From contig NZ_FOZE01000002.1 of the NCBI RefSeq assembly GCF_900113225.1, positions 248,001 through 312,000 on the forward strand: a DNA stretch of 64,000 nt. Direction: 5' to 3'. Below the pieces are notes generated by a model that was not told the origin of the DNA, ran no database searches, and saw only the letters and a program-made list of their open reading frames with translations. This DNA comes from Mitsuaria sp. PDC51. GTDB lineage: Bacteria; Pseudomonadota; Gammaproteobacteria; Burkholderiales; Burkholderiaceae_C. Of this stretch, positions 25,317 through 34,054 are shown piece by piece. Each line of letters begins with the position of its first letter. The stretch's first letter is position 1. The position numbers were made by a program, and so were the translations under genes.

Positions 25317-26168
25317 TCATGCCAGCCAGGCGCTCACCTGCGGCCACAGGCTGCGCTCGAATCGATCGCGGAAGAAACCGAAATGGCCGATGCGGCGCTC
25401 GCCGATGTCCTTGGGCGCGATGCGGCGCAGCTCGGGATGCGCGCCGGCGTAGAAGCCGTGCAGCGACTCGGTGTTGCGGCGGGACATGAATTCGTCGTCG
25501 GTGAACGCGAGCGAGAGCATCGGCACCGACAGCGAGGCGTACTGCGCGCGCAGCGCGTCGCCGCCCTCGCCCATCATGTACTCGCGGTCCAGGCACCAGC
25601 GGCGCCACTGCGCCATCACGCCGCGAGGGAGGTCGCCGACCTTGCGCAGCTTGCGGCCAGGGAAGTAGCCGAAGAGGGGCAGCGCGAGCGGGACCATGAC
25701 GTACCAGAGCCACCAGACGTAGCGGCGCAGACCGATCGAGTTCTCGCGCCAGTAGCCGCTGCCGCAGCCCACCGTCACCGCGCGGGAGACGCGCGAGCGG
25801 TTGGGCAGCAGGCCCAGGATCTGGCCGCCCAGGCTGTGGCCCAGCCAGTGGATCTCGCGGTCGTCGCCCAGCAGCTTGTTGAGATGCGAGAGCGCCGCAG
25901 CGGCGTCATGCTCGGCCCAGGTGCGGATGTCGGCGTCGAGGCCGCGCAGCGAGCGCTTCATCGACTCGGGCCGCGAGGCGCCCATGCCGCGGTAATCGAA
26001 GCTCAGCACCAGCCAGCCCTGCGACGCCATCCAGCGCGCGAAGGCGGCGTAGTAGCGCTGCTCGACGCCCATGGCGGGGGCGATCAGCAAGCCGGCCTTG
26101 GCAGTCGCTGGGTCGCCGTAGAGGTGGCCTTGGAGTTCGAAACCGTCATCTGCTCGGAAACTGATCAT
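25317..26168 (-). CDS. Alpha/beta hydrolase
   Basis: A 283-residue cytoplasmic alpha/beta hydrolase similar to the COG4757 group. The nucleophile elbow is GHSLGG in EIHWLGHSLGGQILGLL; FDYRGMGAS marks the strand-3 region; the charge-relay acid is probably in FTDDEFMS and the His in IGHFGFFRDRF. ATG 26168 has a GGGAG site upstream; longer frames add non-coding-like residues. The substrate is unknown; an ester or thioester role in lipid breakdown would fit the neighbours. Confidence 0.85.
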   Translation of the reverse strand: MISFRADDGFELQGHLYGDPATAKAGLLIAPAMGVEQRYYAAFARWMASQGWLVLSFDYRGMGASRPESMKRSLRGLDADIRTWAEHDAAAALSHLNKLLGDDREIHWLGHSLGGQILGLLPNRSRVSRAVTVGCGSGYWRENSIGLRRYVWWLWYVMVPLALPLFGYFPGRKLRKVGDLPRGVMAQWRRWCLDREYMMGEGGDALRAQYASLSVPMLSLAFTDDEFMSRRNTESLHGFYAGAHPELRRIAPKDIGERRIGHFGFFRDRFERSLWPQVSAWLA

Positions 26169-26253
26169 CGCGGTCTCCCGATCGATGAAGACGCTGGCGG
26201 GCGCCTGCGAAGGATGCCCAACCGCGTGGGGCCAGGCGCGGGCTCTCCACGAC

Positions 26254-26283
26254 GCGGGGGGCGTCCCTCCGGGAACCCCCCGC
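26254..26283 (-). terminator. Hairpin after the thiolase gene
   Basis: GCGGGGGG (26254-26261) pairs with CCCCCCGC (26276-26283), with a smaller inner stem in the loop. It lies within the 180 bases separating the thiolase stop from the alpha/beta hydrolase start and probably ends or attenuates the fad transcript. No clear T-run. Confidence 0.5.
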
Positions 26284-26348
26284 ATCATTCCGGCCCCACC
26301 CGCACTCGCTGCCCGAGGACGAGCGGACTGCGGTGGCCGACGCGCTTT

Positions 26349-27563
26349 TTACAGACGCTCGATGATGCCCGCCGCGCCTTGGCCGGCGCCAACGCACATC
26401 GTGACCATGCCGTACTTCGCGCCGGTGCGGCGCAGGCCGTGGATCACCGACGCCGCGCGGATCGCGCCGGTCGCGCCCAGGGGGTGGCCCAGGGCGATCG
26501 CGCCGCCGTTCGGGTTCACCTTGGTGCGGTCCAGCACGATACCCTTCGCGTCCAAGTCATTCAGCACCGCCAGCGACTGCGCCGCGAAGGCCTCGTTCAG
26601 CTCGACCCAGCCCAGGTCCTCGGCCTTGATGCCGGCCAGCTTCAGCGCGGCCGGGATCGCCTCGATCGGGCCGATGCCCATGATCTCCGGCGGCACGCCG
26701 CGCACCGCGAAGGACACGAAGCGCGCCAGCGGCGTCAGGCCGAAGCGCTTGACCGCCGCCTCCGACGCCACGATCAGCGCGCCCGCGCCGTCCGAGGTCT
26801 GCGAGCTGTTGCCCGCCGTGACGCTGCCCTTGGCGGCGAACACCGGCTTGAGCTTGGCCAGGCCCTCCATCGACGTGTCCTTGCGCGGACCTTCGTCGAT
26901 GTCGACCGTGCGCGACTTGACGATCACGCCATCGCCGTTCAGGTCGGGCTGGCGGTCCTTGATCTCGAATGGAGTGATCTCGTCCTTGAAGAAGCCCCCT
27001 TCGATCGCGGCCAGCGCGCGGCGATGCGATTCGAGCGCGAACTCGTCCTGCGCCTGCCGGCTCACCTTCCACTTGTCGGCGACCTTCTCGGCGGTCAGGC
27101 CCATGCCGTAGGCCAGGCCGATGTTCTCGTCGCGCTCGAAGATCGCGGGCGGGAACGAGGGCTTGTTGCCGCCCATCGGCACCATCGACATCGACTCCAC
27201 GCCGCCGGCGATCATCACTTCGCTCTCGCCGACGCGGATGCGGTCCGCCGCCATCGCCAGCGCGGTGATGCCCGACGCGCAGTAGCGGTTCACCGTCACG
27301 CCGCCGACCGTGTTCGGCAGGCCCGACAGCACCGCCGCCACGCGGGCGATGTTCATGCCCTGCTCCCCTTCCGGGAAGGAGCAGCCGATGATCGCGTCCT
27401 CGATGACCGACGGGTCCAGGCCCGGGACCTGGGCCATCGCGGCCTGGATCACGCGGGACAGCATCTCGTCCGGACGGGTGTTCTTGAAGTAGCCCCGGCC
27501 CGACTTGCCGATCGGCAGGCGGGTGGCGGCGCAGATGTAGGCGTCTTGAACTTGCTTGCTCAT
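26349..27563 (-). CDS. fadA: Acetyl-CoA acyltransferase (thiolase)
   Basis: A 404-residue thiolase doing the last step of beta-oxidation. The nucleophilic Cys is in VNRYCASGITALAMA, the GHPLGATGA motif carries the catalytic His, and the second catalytic Cys is in TMCVGAGQGAAG. Length and these motifs fit a FadA/AtoB-type degradative thiolase. It follows the FadN-type gene by 26 bases, so the two enzymes are surely co-expressed. Confidence 0.95.
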   Translation of the reverse strand: MSKQVQDAYICAATRLPIGKSGRGYFKNTRPDEMLSRVIQAAMAQVPGLDPSVIEDAIIGCSFPEGEQGMNIARVAAVLSGLPNTVGGVTVNRYCASGITALAMAADRIRVGESEVMIAGGVESMSMVPMGGNKPSFPPAIFERDENIGLAYGMGLTAEKVADKWKVSRQAQDEFALESHRRALAAIEGGFFKDEITPFEIKDRQPDLNGDGVIVKSRTVDIDEGPRKDTSMEGLAKLKPVFAAKGSVTAGNSSQTSDGAGALIVASEAAVKRFGLTPLARFVSFAVRGVPPEIMGIGPIEAIPAALKLAGIKAEDLGWVELNEAFAAQSLAVLNDLDAKGIVLDRTKVNPNGGAIALGHPLGATGAIRAASVIHGLRRTGAKYGMVTMCVGAGQGAAGIIERL

Positions 27564-27589
27564 GATTGATTCCTTGTGTGCCGCTCGGA

Positions 27590-29986
27590 TCAGTTGCGCA
27601 CGGGCTTGCCGGTCTGCAGCATGCCCATGATTCGCTCCTGGGTCTTCGGGTGCTCCAGCAGTGAGCAGAAGTGCTTGCGCTCCAGCGACATCAGGTATTC
27701 CTCGGTCACCAGCGAGCCGGCCTCGACTTCGCCGCCGCAGACCACGTCCGCGATCAGCGAGGCCAGGTGGAAGTCGTGCGCGCTGATGAAGCCGCCGTCA
27801 CGCATGTTGGCCAGCGAGGACTTCACCGTGGCGATGCCGGAACGGCCCGCGACCGGGAACTTGGCCTTGAGCGGCGCGCGGTAGCCGGAGTCCGCCATCG
27901 CCTTGGCCTGCGCCGTGGCGACGAACAGCAGCTCGTCCTTGTTGGGGACGATGACGTCGCTGTCCAGCAGGTAACCCAGCTTCTGCGCTTCCAGCGCGGA
28001 GGTCGCCACCTTGGCCATCGCGGCGTTGGTGAAGCCGTCCTTCAGGAAGGCGAAGATGTCCGCGTTGGCGTTGCCGGCCGAGGCCATCTCCGCCGCGCGG
28101 CGCGCGATGTAGGTCAGGCCACCGCCGCCCGGGATCAGGCCGACGCCCACTTCCACCAGGCCGACATACGACTCCATGTGCGCGACGCGGCGGGCGCAGT
28201 GCACCGCCAGCTCGCAGCCGCCGCCCAGCGCCAGGCCGCGCATCGCGGCCACGACCGGCACGTTGGCGTAGCGCACGCGCAGCATCATGTCCTGCAGCTT
28301 CTTCTCTTCCGGCGCGATGCCCTTGGCACCCTTGCTCATGAAGACCGGCATCAGCGCTTCCAGGTTGGCGCCGGCGGAGAACACGTCGTCCGGCGACCAG
28401 ATGACCAGGCCCTTGTACTTGGCCTCGGCGATCTCGACCGCCTTGAGCAGGCCCTCGGTGACCGTCGGGCTGATCAGGTGCAGCTTGCAGTTGATCGAGG
28501 CGATCAGCACTTCACCGTCCAGCGACCAGACGCGGACCTCGTCGTTCTTGAACTCCTCGGTGCCCGCCTTCAGCGGCTCCACCGCGCCCTCGCCGACCAG
28601 CGATTCGGGGAAGGCCTGGCGCTCGTAGACCGGCAGCTTGGCGCGCGGCTTGAACTTGCCTTCCTTGGCGCTCCACGAGCCGTCCTTCGAATGCACGCCG
28701 CCGTTCTCGGCGACCGGGCCTTCGAAGACCCACTTGGGCAGCGGCGCGCTCGACAGCGTCTTGCCGGCGTCGATGTCGGCCTGCACCCACTCGGCCACCT
28801 GCTTCCAGCCGGCGGCCTGCCAGAGCTCGAACGGGCCCTGCTGCGAGCCGAAGCCCCAGCGCATGGCGAAGTCGATCTCGCGCGCGGTGTCGGCGACGGT
28901 GTCCAGGTGCACGGCCACGTAGTGGAACGAGTCACGCAGGATGGACCACAGGAACTGCGCCTGCGGGTTGCTCGATTCCTTCAGCAGCTTGATGCGGTCG
29001 GCGGGCTGCTTCTTCAGCATGCGGGCGACGATCTCGTCGGCCTTGCCGCCGCCGGCGACGTACTCGCCAGTGGCGAAGTCCAGGCGCTGGATGTCCTTGC
29101 CGACCTTCTTGTAGAAGCCCGCGCCGGCCTTCTGGCCCAGCGCGCCCTTCTCGATCAGGCCCGCCAGCACCTTGGGCGTGGCGTAGGTCGAATAGAAGGG
29201 GTCGTCCTTCAGGTTGTCCTGCATCGTCTTGACGACGTGCGCCATCGTGTCCAGGCCCACCACGTCCGCGGTGCGGAAGGTGCCCGACGAGGCGCGGCCC
29301 AGCTTCTTGCCGGTCAGGTCGTCGACCACGTCCACGGACAGGCCGAACTTCTCGGCCTCGATCATCGTGGCCATCATGCCTGCGATGCCGACGCGGTTGG
29401 CGACGAAGTTGGGCGTGTCGTTGGCGCGCACGACGCCCTTGCCCACGGCCGAGGTCACGAAGCTCTCGAGCTGGTCGATGACTTCAGGATTGGTGGTCGG
29501 CGTGTTGATCAGCTCGACCAGGTACATGTACCGGGGCGGGTTGAAGAAGTGGATGCCGCAGAAGCGCGGCTTGATCGATTCCGGCAGGACTTCCGACAGC
29601 TTGGTGATCGACAGGCCCGAGGTGTTGGACGCGACGATCGCGTGCGGCGCGACGAACGGAGCGATCTTCGTGTAGAGATCCAGCTTCCAGTCCATGCGCT
29701 CGGCGATGGCCTCGATGATCAGGTCGCAGTCCTTGAGCAGCTCCAGGTGCTCCTCGTAGTTGGCCTGCTGGATCAGCGCGGCGTTCTCGGGCACGCCCAG
29801 CGGCGCCGGCTTGAGCTTCTTCAGGCCCTCGACGGCCTTGGTGACGATGCCGTTCTTCGGACCTTCCTTGGCAGGCAGGTCGAACAGCACGACCGGCACC
29901 TTCACGTTGACCAGATGGGCGGCGATCTGCGCGCCCATCACGCCGGCGCCGAGCACGGCGACCTTGCGAACTTGGAATCGACTCAT
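27590..29986 (-). CDS. 3-hydroxyacyl-CoA dehydrogenase / enoyl-CoA hydratase (FadN type)
   Basis: A 798-residue bifunctional beta-oxidation enzyme. The NAD-binding dehydrogenase comes first (VAVLGAGVMGAQIAAHL at about 10-26, then FCGIHFFNPPRYM), and a crotonase domain follows in the C-terminal third (GLALGGGCELAVHCARRVAH; VEVGVGLIPGGGG). This order, dehydrogenase before hydratase, is that of Bacillus FadN and is opposite to E. coli FadB. The start MSRFQVRKV has a GGAG site; seven extra codons upstream are possible. Confidence 0.95.
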   Translation of the reverse strand: MSRFQVRKVAVLGAGVMGAQIAAHLVNVKVPVVLFDLPAKEGPKNGIVTKAVEGLKKLKPAPLGVPENAALIQQANYEEHLELLKDCDLIIEAIAERMDWKLDLYTKIAPFVAPHAIVASNTSGLSITKLSEVLPESIKPRFCGIHFFNPPRYMYLVELINTPTTNPEVIDQLESFVTSAVGKGVVRANDTPNFVANRVGIAGMMATMIEAEKFGLSVDVVDDLTGKKLGRASSGTFRTADVVGLDTMAHVVKTMQDNLKDDPFYSTYATPKVLAGLIEKGALGQKAGAGFYKKVGKDIQRLDFATGEYVAGGGKADEIVARMLKKQPADRIKLLKESSNPQAQFLWSILRDSFHYVAVHLDTVADTAREIDFAMRWGFGSQQGPFELWQAAGWKQVAEWVQADIDAGKTLSSAPLPKWVFEGPVAENGGVHSKDGSWSAKEGKFKPRAKLPVYERQAFPESLVGEGAVEPLKAGTEEFKNDEVRVWSLDGEVLIASINCKLHLISPTVTEGLLKAVEIAEAKYKGLVIWSPDDVFSAGANLEALMPVFMSKGAKGIAPEEKKLQDMMLRVRYANVPVVAAMRGLALGGGCELAVHCARRVAHMESYVGLVEVGVGLIPGGGGLTYIARRAAEMASAGNANADIFAFLKDGFTNAAMAKVATSALEAQKLGYLLDSDVIVPNKDELLFVATAQAKAMADSGYRAPLKAKFPVAGRSGIATVKSSLANMRDGGFISAHDFHLASLIADVVCGGEVEAGSLVTEEYLMSLERKHFCSLLEHPKTQERIMGMLQTGKPVRN

Positions 29987-30037
29987 GGTTTCTCCAATGG
30001 ACATCACTGGGATGTAGGAATGGGGTTCTGGCGTCGC

Positions 30038-30493
30038 TTACTCGACGCGGATCCAGGTCTGGGTGCGGCCCAGCAGCGGCATGCCGACGAAGCCGCGGAC
30101 CTCGAGCTTCTTGCCGCCGTCGATCGGACGCAGGCGGACGCGATAGACCTTGCCGTTGCCCGGATCGAGGATGTCGCCGCCGTCCCAGAGCTCGGCGTCG
30201 TTGCCGTTCTTCTTGACGTTGCGCAGGATGGTCAGGCCCAGGATGGGCTGGCCCTTGCGCTCGTCGGCGCATTCGTCGCACTTGGCGGTCTGCTTGGTGG
30301 GATCGGTGATCTTCTCGATCTTGCCGGTGAGCACGCCGCCGACCTCGCTGATGCGCACGGTGGAGCGCTCCTGCTTGGTCTCGTCGTCGATCGTCTTCCA
30401 CACGCCCACCGGCGTGGTCGCGGCCTGGGCCAGCGCCAGGTTGGCGGACAGTCCGAGGCCCAGGGCGACGGCAGTGGCGAACAGCGGTTTCAT
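30038..30493 (-). CDS. DUF2147 secreted protein
   Basis: A 151-residue protein with a Sec signal peptide (MKPLFATAVALGLGLSANLALAQA) and a DUF2147 domain: TPVGVWKTIDDETKQERSTVRI, then CDECADERKGQPILGLTIL and the closing GRTQTWIRV. DUF2147 proteins are periplasmic calycin-like proteins of unknown role that are frequently found near fatty acid degradation genes in Burkholderiales. It sits between the acyl-CoA dehydrogenase and FadN-type genes. Confidence 0.9.
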   Translation of the reverse strand: MKPLFATAVALGLGLSANLALAQAATTPVGVWKTIDDETKQERSTVRISEVGGVLTGKIEKITDPTKQTAKCDECADERKGQPILGLTILRNVKKNGNDAELWDGGDILDPGNGKVYRVRLRPIDGGKKLEVRGFVGMPLLGRTQTWIRVE

Positions 30494-30618
30494 CGTGTCT
30501 CTCTCCGTTTCTTCTGTACAGCCGCGCCCTGTGCCGGACGCGTCGATGCGCGATGTTGCGGGCCCGGGTCGCGGCGCGTCAATCGCGCCGGGCGGAACCC
30601 GGTCCGCCGTAGGGGGAC

Positions 30619-30647
30619 GCGGGCGCCCCGCTCGAGGAGGCGCCCGC
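30619..30647 (-). terminator. Hairpin after the acyl-CoA dehydrogenase gene
   Basis: GCGGGCGCC (30619-30627) pairs with GGCGCCCGC (30639-30647) over an 11-base loop, starting 12 bases past the stop codon on the minus strand. No T-run, so it may end or attenuate transcription before the DUF2147 gene. Confidence 0.5.
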
Positions 30648-30658
30648 GACGCTGTCGT

Positions 30659-32449
30659 TCAGAACAGCGCCTCGTCCATTTCCATCAGCGGGTTCAGGCC
30701 GGCGCGGGCGGTGCGGATCAGGCTCGCGGTTTCCGGCAGCAGCTTGGCGAAGTAGAAGCGCGCCGTCGCCAGCTTGGCGGTGTAGAACGGATCGCCCGAG
30801 TCCTTCTTCTCCAGCGCCAGCTTGGCCATGCGCGCCCACATGTAGGCGAAGCACAAGTGGCCGACGACGCGCAGGTAGTCCACCGCGGCTGCACCGACTT
30901 CATCGGGGTTCTGGAAGGCCTTCATGCCGATCTCGGTGGTCAGCTTGGTGACCTTGTCGCCGATGTCGGCCAGCGGGTTGATGAACTCCTGCATCGCCTC
31001 GCTGGTGCCCTCTTCCTCGACGAACTCGGCGATCTTCTTGCCGAACTTCTTCAGCGTCGCGCCGTTGTTGCCCAGGATCTTGCGGCCCAGCAGGTCCAGC
31101 GACTGCACCGTGTTCGTGCCCTCGTAGATCATGTTGATGCGGGCGTCGCGGACGAACTGCTCCATGCCCCACTCGTGGATGTAGCCGTGGCCGCCGAAGA
31201 CCTGCATGCAGTGCGAGGTGGCGATCCAGCCGTTGTCCGTGATGAAGGCCTTGATGATCGGCGTCAGCAGCGCGACCTCGTCCTCGCAGGCCTTGGCCTC
31301 GTCGGCGTCGTCGCTGGACAGGGCCTTGTCCAGCTGCAGCGCCACGTAGGCCGACAGCGCGCGGCCGCCTTCGGCGTAGGCGCGGGCGGTCAGCAGCATC
31401 TTGCGGACGTCGGGGTGGACGATGATCGGATCGGCCGGCTTGTCCGGCGCCTTCGGGCCCGACAGCGCGCGCATCTGGATGCGGTCCTTGGCGTAGGCGA
31501 CGGCGTTCTGGTACGCGACTTCGGTCAGGCCCAGCGACTGGTTGCCCACGCCCAGGCGGGCGGCGTTCATCATCACGAACATCGCCTGCAGGCCCTTGTT
31601 GGGCTGGCCCACCAGCGTGCCGACGGCGCCGTCCAGCACGATCTGCGCGGTGGCGTTGCCGTGGATGCCCATCTTGTGCTCCAGGCCGCCGCAGTAGACC
31701 GGGTTGCGCTCGCCCAGCGAGCCGTCGGCGTTGACCTTGAACTTGGGCACGATGAACAGCGAGATGCCCTTGGAGCCGGCCGGGGCGTCCGGCAGGCGCG
31801 CCAGCACCAGGTGGACGATGTTCTCGGCCAGGTCGTGCTCGCCGGCGGAGATGAAGATCTTCTGGCCGGTGATCTTGTAGGTGCCGTCGCCCTGCGGCTC
31901 GGCCTTGGAGCGCAGCAGGCCCAGGTCGGTGCCGCAGTGCGGCTCGGTCAGGCACATCGTGCCGGTCCACACGCCCGAGGTCAGCTTGGGCAGGTAGGTG
32001 GCCTTCTGCTCGTCGGTGCCGTGCGCATGCAGCGCCTCGTAGGCGCCGTGGCTCAGGCCCGGGTACATCGTCCAGGCCTGGTTGGCCGAGTTCATCATCT
32101 CGTACATGCACTGGTTCAGCAGCACCGGCAGGCCCTGGCCGCCATAGGCCGGGTCGCACGACAGCGCGGGCCAGCCGCCCTCGACGTACTGCGCGTAGGC
32201 TTCCTTGAAGCCCTTGGGCGCCTTCACCTCATGGGTGGACTTGTCCAGCGTGCAGCCTTCCTGGTCGCCCGACAGGTTGATCGGGGTCAGCACTTCCGCG
32301 GCGAACTTGCCGCCCTCTTCCAGGACCGCGTTGATCGTGTCCTCGTCGACCTCGGCATGCGCGGGCAGCAGCTTCAGCTCGTCGACCGCGTGCAGCAGCT
32401 CGTGCAGCACGAACTTCATGTCGCGCAGGGGCGGGGTGTACTGAGGCAT
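30659..32449 (-). CDS. Acyl-CoA dehydrogenase with C-terminal extension
   Basis: A 596-residue flavoenzyme, longer than the usual 380 residues. It carries the extra N- and C-terminal parts of the DmdC/AcdB-type group. FAD and substrate motifs include TGTMCLTEPHCGTDLG, YKITGQKIFISAGEHD and the Glu-bearing MQVFGGHGYIHEWGMEQFVRDARI with IYEGTNTVQSLDLLGRK. It should oxidise medium or long acyl-CoAs to trans-2-enoyl-CoA, donating electrons to ETF. It is directly downstream of the TetR gene, 51 bases away. Confidence 0.95.
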   Translation of the reverse strand: MPQYTPPLRDMKFVLHELLHAVDELKLLPAHAEVDEDTINAVLEEGGKFAAEVLTPINLSGDQEGCTLDKSTHEVKAPKGFKEAYAQYVEGGWPALSCDPAYGGQGLPVLLNQCMYEMMNSANQAWTMYPGLSHGAYEALHAHGTDEQKATYLPKLTSGVWTGTMCLTEPHCGTDLGLLRSKAEPQGDGTYKITGQKIFISAGEHDLAENIVHLVLARLPDAPAGSKGISLFIVPKFKVNADGSLGERNPVYCGGLEHKMGIHGNATAQIVLDGAVGTLVGQPNKGLQAMFVMMNAARLGVGNQSLGLTEVAYQNAVAYAKDRIQMRALSGPKAPDKPADPIIVHPDVRKMLLTARAYAEGGRALSAYVALQLDKALSSDDADEAKACEDEVALLTPIIKAFITDNGWIATSHCMQVFGGHGYIHEWGMEQFVRDARINMIYEGTNTVQSLDLLGRKILGNNGATLKKFGKKIAEFVEEEGTSEAMQEFINPLADIGDKVTKLTTEIGMKAFQNPDEVGAAAVDYLRVVGHLCFAYMWARMAKLALEKKDSGDPFYTAKLATARFYFAKLLPETASLIRTARAGLNPLMEMDEALF

Positions 32450-32500
32450 GAGGACTCTCCTGAATGGTTCTGTGAAGGGATCGAAAGGGACTCGCCCCGC

Positions 32501-33241
32501 TCAGGCGCGCTTGCGGCTCGGGGCCGGGCTCGCGGAGGCGGAGTGAGGAGGCGTCTGCCGCGTCTGGGCATCGGCCTTGCGGCCGGCCGGCGTGGCGAAG
32601 CTGTCGAGGATGCGCTCCAGGCCCGTGCGAGCGCGGGCGAGCGCACCGGGGCTGCGCAGGAAGCGCGCGTCGTGATGCAGCGACAGGATCAGGCCGTGCA
32701 TCTCGAAAAGCACCTGGTCCGGATCGGCCTCGGGCACCAGGTGGCCGACCTCCTGCGCCAGCAGGATGGCCTTGCGGATCGCGGCGTGCCAGTCGCGCAC
32801 CATGCCGACCAGCGCGTCGCGCACCGGGCCGGGCCGGTCGTCGAATTCCACCGCGCCGCTGATGTAGATGCAGCCCGAGTCGACTTCCACCGAGGTGCGG
32901 TGCACCCAGCGCTCGAACAGCGCGCGCAGGCGCGGCAGGCCGCGCGGCTGGCGGATCGCGGTGTAGAAGACTTCTTCCTCGAACTTGGCGTGGTACTCGC
33001 GCACCACCGCGATCTGCAGTTCCTCGCGCGAGCCGAAATGCGCGAAGACGCCGGACTTGCTCATCTTCGTCACATCGGCCAGCGCGCCGATGGACAGGCC
33101 TTCCAGCCCCATGTGCGAGGCCAGCCCGAGCGCCGCGTCCAGGATCGCGGCGCGCGTCTGCTGGCCTTTCTGGAGCGAACGGGCGCCACGGCGCGCGACG
33201 GCGGCGGCGGGCTTGGCGGCGGTGACGGGGGAGGTGGACAC
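32501..33241 (-). CDS. TetR-family regulator of the fatty-acid block
   Basis: A 246-residue TetR repressor. The helix-turn-helix spans about residues 25-75 (TRAAILDAALGLASHMGLEGLSIGALADVTKMSKSGVFAHF), followed by an all-alpha ligand-binding domain; the C-terminal tail is Ala/Ser/Lys-rich. No ATG fits; a GTG at 33241 is the likely start. A -10-like TATTAT on the minus strand at 33252-33257 would leave almost no leader. A perfect palindrome lies just upstream, so it is probably autoregulated and senses an acyl-CoA. Confidence 0.88.
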   Translation of the reverse strand: MSTSPVTAAKPAAAVARRGARSLQKGQQTRAAILDAALGLASHMGLEGLSIGALADVTKMSKSGVFAHFGSREELQIAVVREYHAKFEEEVFYTAIRQPRGLPRLRALFERWVHRTSVEVDSGCIYISGAVEFDDRPGPVRDALVGMVRDWHAAIRKAILLAQEVGHLVPEADPDQVLFEMHGLILSLHHDARFLRSPGALARARTGLERILDSFATPAGRKADAQTRQTPPHSASASPAPSRKRA

Positions 33242-33261
33242 GATGCCCGGAATAATAAAAC

Positions 33262-33273
33262 GAACGATCGTTC
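33262..33273. promoter_or_regulatory. TetR operator palindrome GAACGATCGTTC
   Basis: A perfect 12-bp palindrome, 20 bases upstream of the TetR GTG and just upstream of a -10-like TATTAT, so bound repressor would block the promoter. The sequence is like operators of TetR regulators of fatty acid genes (GAACGNNCGTTC type). No second copy was found in front of the other genes of the block. Confidence 0.65.
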
Positions 33274-33318
33274 TATTTTGAGCAGTTCCGGGTCGGAAAG
33301 GCAATCCTTGCCCACCCC

Positions 33319-33342
33319 TTTTTAGTGGTGCAGACCTAAAAA
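33319..33342. promoter_or_regulatory. Inverted repeat in the tetR-cheW divergent region
   Basis: TTTTTAG (33319-33325) and CTAAAAA (33336-33342) form a 7-bp inverted repeat 10 bases apart in an otherwise GC-rich, 282-base divergent region. It could be part of the chemosensory promoter or a weak hairpin. No sigma-54 site was found. Confidence 0.3.
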
Positions 33343-33523
33343 AGCCAGGCTGCAGACCCGAGTTGGCAGGCTGGGGTCGGGCGATGTCCGAGGGTTTACC
33401 CGAACTCGAGGCGTGGACTTCTCTGCGACGCTGGGTGACTCGCGGGCGCGCCGGCCAGTGACCTTCGGCAACGCCTGTCCGCCCGACGCCGGCATAGACT
33501 GGCGCAAACAGGGAGCCAGAAGA

Positions 33524-34054
33524 ATGCACAAGCCATTGAATGGCATGTTCCGGGTTCTGGTGTGCCGGGTGCAATCCCGGCTGTGTGGCCTGCCGCTGGA
33601 TGCCGTCGAGGAGACCCTGCGGCCGCAGCCACTGCGGCCGCTGAAGTCGCCGGCCGTTCATGTCCAGGGGCTCGCGCGCATCCGCGGCGACTGGCTGCCG
33701 GTCGTCGACCTGGCCGGCCTGCTGGGACTGACCGAGTCCGGCGTGGTTCCCGCGCCGGCCGACGCCGCGGCGGTGCGCCGCTATGTCGTCGTCCGCGCCG
33801 GCGAACGCCGGGTGGCGCTGGCGGTCGCCGAGGTGCTGGGCCTGCAGACCTTCGCGGCGGAGCAACTCCGCGCCCTGCCCCCGCTGCTGCGCGACCGCGA
33901 CCATGGTGCCGTCAGCGCGCTGGCCGAGCGCGACGATGAACTGATCGCCGTGCTCGACCAGGCCCGGCTGTTTCCGGACGACCTGCCGCCGACCGCGGCC
34001 CTCTCCGCCGCGGACGGCGGCGAGGCCGCCAGCCATCGGGGAGCGGCCTCATGA
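33524..34054 (+). CDS. cheW: CheW-like adaptor (WspB position)
   Basis: A 176-residue CheW-domain protein joining receptor and kinase. The domain spans about residues 8-155, with VCRVQSRLCGLPLDAVEETL, LARIRGDWLPVVDLAGLLGL and the later ALAVAEVLGLQTF. AGGGAG upstream fixes the ATG at 33524. Its stop overlaps the CheR start (ATGA). It is first in an eight-gene operon that resembles wsp. Confidence 0.88.
   Translation: MHKPLNGMFRVLVCRVQSRLCGLPLDAVEETLRPQPLRPLKSPAVHVQGLARIRGDWLPVVDLAGLLGLTESGVVPAPADAAAVRRYVVVRAGERRVALAVAEVLGLQTFAAEQLRALPPLLRDRDHGAVSALAERDDELIAVLDQARLFPDDLPPTAALSAADGGEAASHRGAAS

Noticed and set aside
27671-33325. An 1,884-codon open frame on the plus strand opposite the beta-oxidation genes
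   Set aside because: It is antisense to several clear enzymes (acyl-CoA dehydrogenase, FadN-type, TetR), has no recognisable domain and is His/Arg/Ala/Asp-biased, as expected from the high GC at third codon positions.
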